52,413 nt of DNA from contig CAZYLK010000018.1 of the NCBI GenBank assembly GCA_964648365.1, forward strand, positions 1 through 52,413, in the 5' to 3' direction. Positions 49,404-52,413 of the stretch are shown piece after piece; position 1 is the stretch's first letter, and every line of letters starts with the position of its first letter. Under the pieces are notes generated by a model that had not been told where the DNA came from, searched no databases, and saw nothing but the letters and a program-made list of their open reading frames with translations. Both the position numbers and the translations under genes were made by a program. The stretch comes from SURF-32 sp964648365 (GTDB lineage: Bacteria; Planctomycetota; Phycisphaerae; UBA1845).

Positions 49404-50894
49404 ATGATGTCGCGCTTTCGAGTTCCTCTCAGCCGCCTTGCGTACCGCCTGACTGCGAATTGCGTTGGCGCTGCAATGTTCGCCGTCCTCGCCGGCCCGG
49501 CCCACGCCGGCGTGTGGCAGGACGAAGTCGCCGTCACCGCGGACCCCGTGTTTCAGACCTACAGCGCACTGGCCGTCGGCCCCGACGACGCGGTTTATGC
49601 CATGTGGCTGGACTGGACCGACTTCGACAACAGCGGCGTCTACGTCAACCGCAGCGACGACCGCGGGCAGACCTGGTCGCAGCCGCTGCTCGTGGCCGAA
49701 GGCAAGCCGTATGACAACATCGCTCTGGCGGCGGACGAGGGCGGGCTGCACGCGCTGGTCGTGCGCTTCCGCGAGAACCGCGAGGGCGAGTTCAAAACGC
49801 TTTACTACGCCCGCAGCCGCGACGGCGGCGAGACCTTTTCCCGCCTCAAACAGATCGGCACGCGCGACCGCATCGAGCAGATCCGCATCTTCTCGATCGA
49901 CGGCGTCCTGTACGTCTTCGCGGCCAACTGGGTGAATGAAAACCCTGAGTATTTCCTCTATCACAGCGACGACCGCGGCCGCAACTGGACCGAACTGCCG
50001 ATCACCGGCATCGGCACCGTTGAACATCCCGACATCGACGTGCGCGACGGCGTCATCCGCATGGTCTATAACGGCTTCCTTCACGATCCCGGCATCAAGT
50101 ACGCGCTCAGCACGGACAACGGTCGTTCCTGGATCGGCCCGTTCAACGTCTCCGGCGACGCCGGGCCTCATGCACAGCTTCCGCAGATCGCCGTCGAGGG
50201 CAGCGCCGTTCACGTGGTCTTCGAGGACGACCGCGCCGGCCACTTCAACGTCAGCTACGTGCGCACCGACGACAACGGCCGCTCCTGGACCCCGGCCGTG
50301 CAGCTTAACCAGACGTATTACGGCGCCCGGCCGCAACTGCTGGCCGACGACGAAGGCTTGCAACTCCTCTGGTGCCAGTACCACGGCAACGATGGTTGGC
50401 CTAACTCGTGGAGCAGCGGCGACTACGGAATCCTGTGGCATCGCATGAGCCGCGACGGCGGACGGACCTGGACGGACGAGTTCCGCGTGTCGCAGAACGA
50501 GCACATTCAACCCATCAATCTGCCCAAACAGGGGGCGAACTACGTCAAGGTCGCCCCGTTGAGCCGCGGCTTCGCGACGCTGTGGCAGGACCGGCGTGAC
50601 GGCAACTTCGACCTCTACGCACGGACCAACGACGGCGGAGGCGTGCCGTGCGACGCCGTGCGGCGACTGCGGGCGAAGTGCTCAGACACCGGCAAGCTCA
50701 AGGCGATCGTCAAGCTCCGCGACGCTGAGTACGACGGCGAACGGGTGCTGTTGCAGTTGGACGTCGTGCCCTGGCCGATCACCGTGCAGCGGCGCAAAGC
50801 CGTGCTGAAAGTACCCGGCGTCCACGGCCCCCACACGATCAGCCTGGCGCGGCCTGGGCAGTGCGAGGCGCCGGTGGAGGTGAATTGCGGCTAA
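49404..50894 (+). CDS. Secreted Asp-box (sialidase-like) propeller protein
   Basis: This 496-residue protein has a signal peptide (ANCVGAAMFAVLAGPAHA) and then six clear Asp boxes of the S/T-x-D-x-G-x-T/S-W/F type: SDDRGQTW, SRDGGETF, SDDRGRNW, STDNGRSW, TDDNGRSW and SRDGGRTW. This marks a six-bladed beta-propeller like sialidases and related glycoside-binding proteins. The C-terminal part (about 420-496) is a separate beta-rich domain (GKLKAIVKLRDAEYDGERVL). Whether the sialidase arginine triad is present cannot be confirmed. ATG 49404 has AAAGGCG upstream. A second Asp-box protein lies at 16358. Confidence 0.85.
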   Translation: MMSRFRVPLSRLAYRLTANCVGAAMFAVLAGPAHAGVWQDEVAVTADPVFQTYSALAVGPDDAVYAMWLDWTDFDNSGVYVNRSDDRGQTWSQPLLVAEGKPYDNIALAADEGGLHALVVRFRENREGEFKTLYYARSRDGGETFSRLKQIGTRDRIEQIRIFSIDGVLYVFAANWVNENPEYFLYHSDDRGRNWTELPITGIGTVEHPDIDVRDGVIRMVYNGFLHDPGIKYALSTDNGRSWIGPFNVSGDAGPHAQLPQIAVEGSAVHVVFEDDRAGHFNVSYVRTDDNGRSWTPAVQLNQTYYGARPQLLADDEGLQLLWCQYHGNDGWPNSWSSGDYGILWHRMSRDGGRTWTDEFRVSQNEHIQPINLPKQGANYVKVAPLSRGFATLWQDRRDGNFDLYARTNDGGGVPCDAVRRLRAKCSDTGKLKAIVKLRDAEYDGERVLLQLDVVPWPITVQRRKAVLKVPGVHGPHTISLARPGQCEAPVEVNCG

Positions 50895-50945
50895 GCCGGC
50901 GTGCCGCGATCCCGGACGGCTGGCCGCCGATACTTGAGCCCGCCT

Positions 50946-51887
50946 TCACCGGGTAGCGGCCGGAGAGAGCATTTGCAGGAAACCGACGCCGTTCTGATTC
51001 TCGGTTATCTTGAATGCGCCAGTGCCTGAAAGCGTTTGGATACACGCGTGGTGAACCGTAAGCACGGCGTCCTGGAGTTCTTCCTCCGCGGGATCTTCCA
51101 GCGACTTCACGGCGATCCCGAGTTCGCTCGCCTTCGTCGCCGAGATATGCCGCGCATGCGAGAGAGTGATGGCGTGGTCGGCAAGTTCGTCCAGGATCCT
51201 GTCAGCCTTCGACGCGGCATTGGGTTCACCCGCGAACATTCCGGAGATCAACCACTCTCTGACCATCTCTCGTGACCACTTGATCGCTTTCTCGCACTCG
51301 CCGATCAAAGTCGGGTGATACTTGGCGATGATCGGCTGCCAGATCGGGATCGTTCCGGGCCTTGCCTGCACTTCTGCCTTCGCGCGCTCGAATTCCTCGA
51401 TTACGCCATGTGCCGGTATCCCCCCGATTTGCGGATCAATCGGACCGAGGCTGGAGTGCTTCCCCATCAAGACTTCACGACAAGAGAGCGCAATCATCGT
51501 GCCCGCCGACATCGCGATCTGGGGAACGATGGCGCGGATGTTCGTCCCGAACATGGAGCGAAGGTAGTCCACCAGCGATTCGGTGGCAGCCGTCGAGCCT
51601 CCCGGCGAGTGCAGCACAAGATCCAGCCCTTTCGTGCGATCGAGCTGGTGGATGACCGCCATGAAGCCGTTCTTGTCACCGTCGTCCACGGCGAAGCCTG
51701 CGAAACGCGGCGGTACGACGTCAGATTTCTGCAGCCAGCCAGAATAGTAGACGATGACGTTTCGGCCCGTCAGCTCTGCCAGGTGCCTGATGTACTTACG
51801 CCGGACGACATCGTACATGCTGCCAGCGGCGCGCGCCTGATCGCCAGCAGCCTTGACCTCGTCGAGGATGGCCTTCCAATTGGGCAT
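50946..51887 (-). CDS. SDH-type (ClpP-fold) serine protease
   Basis: This 313-residue protein belongs to the serine-dehydrogenase-proteinase group of the ClpP/crotonase fold. Motifs: GLDLVLHSPGGSTAATESLV (residues 88-107; oxyanion HSPGG), the nucleophile S127 in IAMSAGTMIALSC, and HSSLGPIDPQIGGIPA. It has no signal peptide or membrane helix of its own, although the N-terminal ILDEVKAAGDQARAAGSMYD is helical. Target proteins are unknown. It is 11 nt downstream of a 70-residue gene on the same strand, with which it is likely co-transcribed. Confidence 0.85.
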   Translation of the reverse strand: MPNWKAILDEVKAAGDQARAAGSMYDVVRRKYIRHLAELTGRNVIVYYSGWLQKSDVVPPRFAGFAVDDGDKNGFMAVIHQLDRTKGLDLVLHSPGGSTAATESLVDYLRSMFGTNIRAIVPQIAMSAGTMIALSCREVLMGKHSSLGPIDPQIGGIPAHGVIEEFERAKAEVQARPGTIPIWQPIIAKYHPTLIGECEKAIKWSREMVREWLISGMFAGEPNAASKADRILDELADHAITLSHARHISATKASELGIAVKSLEDPAEEELQDAVLTVHHACIQTLSGTGAFKITENQNGVGFLQMLSPAATR

Positions 51888-51898
51888 CGTGCGGAGAA

Positions 51899-52111
51899 CT
51901 ACGGAGCGGACATGTCAGATGTGTTTGCGAGTCGCGGTACGAAGCGCGGCACCTCGACCTCGTCCGCGCCTTCGCCAAGGGTCTCAAACCGCTTCGCCTT
52001 GCGCTCGTCCTCCGTCAGCAGCCCCAGCGCATCGAAGGTGCGATCGATCTCCGTCTGTCTGTCAGCCGTGACATCAAACTCCACTCCCCGGTTGCCATTT
52101 CGATCAGCCAT
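51899..52111 (-). CDS. Small conserved-looking protein upstream of the SDH protease
   Basis: This 70-residue protein (MADRNGNRGVEFDVTADRQT, then EIDRTFDALGLLTEDERKAK) is highly charged, without signal peptide or membrane helix. GGGAG lies about 8 nt before ATG 52111. The short distance to the protease gene (11 nt) suggests an adaptor, inhibitor or partner of the protease. No family was recognised. Confidence 0.65.
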   Translation of the reverse strand: MADRNGNRGVEFDVTADRQTEIDRTFDALGLLTEDERKAKRFETLGEGADEVEVPRFVPRLANTSDMSAP

Positions 52112-52160
52112 CGCCGCCACTCCCTTCTTCCGCTCTGTGCCACCAATGCGGATTCTACCC

Positions 52161-52190
52161 ATTATTATCGTATCCGACCTACACTGTCTA
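52161..52190 (-). promoter_or_regulatory. Promoter of the small protein/protease operon
   Basis: On the minus strand TAGACA (52190-52185) and AATAAT (52166-52161) are 18 nt apart; a GATAAT at 52169-52164 gives a 15-nt alternative. Either would start transcription about 40 nt before ATG 52111. Confidence 0.5.
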
Positions 52191-52413
52191 CCGTATCGGA
52201 CGATTGGCAGCGTTCGTCCCCGCGCACCCGTACCACGTTGGACGTCAGCCTCAAGATACGGGTATCCCACGGTCCCGATCGCAAGATATTGGCGATCGTT
52301 GGCTGAGCCATTTCATTGACTGAGATTCGGCATGGCGGGGCCCTCGTTGCGAACGGTCCTATAGTCCTTGACTCCCCGTTTCCGTTACACTTGAGTCAAG
52401 TTTTGGGTCATGC
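52191..52413. other. Right-edge non-coding region with an inverted repeat
   Basis: No gene is seen here. CTTGACTC (52367-52374) and GAGTCAAG (52393-52400) form an 8-bp inverted repeat with an 18-nt loop, followed by TTTT. The second arm is itself part of a 13-bp palindrome (ACTTGAGTCAAGT, 52389-52401). TATAGT lies at 52360-52365. These could be an operator or terminator for a gene beyond the window. Confidence 0.4.

Overview
The window is 52.4 kb of GC-rich bacterial chromosome with dense coding on both strands. No rRNA, tRNA, CRISPR array, transposase or phage gene was seen. Outer-membrane lipid transport (MlaE-MlaF-MlaD), a TolC-type lipoprotein and secreted beta-propeller proteins indicate a diderm. 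The protein style points to Planctomycetota or a close relative: a CusB with many metal-binding modules, an S18 with a long N-terminal tail, PQQ/TPR giants and DUF3738-thioredoxin hybrids. This placement is inference, because no marker gene could be compared.

Layout. Bases 1-8.4 kb (minus) hold a heavy-metal efflux operon, cusC-cusB-cusA, with cusA cut by the left edge. Upstream on the same strand (8.8-11.8 kb) is a compact cluster: DUF2064 transferase, cyclodeaminase-like protein, ECF sigma factor and membrane anti-sigma factor with a Cys/His-rich outer domain. Bases 12-24 kb (mostly plus) carry a radical SAM enzyme, several secreted or anchored proteins of unknown function, an IsdG-like heme monooxygenase, a MerB-like protein, DUF1697 and a Cys-rich secreted propeller-like protein. 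Bases 24.2-24.9 kb hold a Trm112-like/rpsR pair. Bases 24.8-38 kb (minus) hold a likely operon of three large proteins, then mtnP, dksA-like with lspA, and a formyltransferase.

Bases 38-42 kb hold a ParDE-type and a Phd-VapC-type toxin-antitoxin module, separated by a cysteine desulfurase and a GT2 glycosyltransferase, next to a broken small gene. Bases 42-45 kb are mlaE-mlaF-mlaD. They are followed by an anchored surface protein, an OPT-family transporter, moeA, a secreted Asp-box sialidase-like protein and, at the right edge, a 70-residue protein with a ClpP-fold SDH-type protease.

Three themes deserve attention. (1) The efflux system has an adaptor with about eight CxxHP-type metal-binding modules plus DUF3347, a pump with an extra CPDHP-containing insertion, and a sigma/anti-sigma pair upstream whose outer domain could sense metal. 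(2) A family of short palindromes (core CACCGGTTTGCAACCGGTG and relatives) lies 2-28 nt after stop codons, always in the sense orientation of the preceding gene; related palindromes sit in frame inside cusB and mtnP. (3) Some genes appear to be transcribed without a leader, with a -10 element about 7 nt before the start codon.
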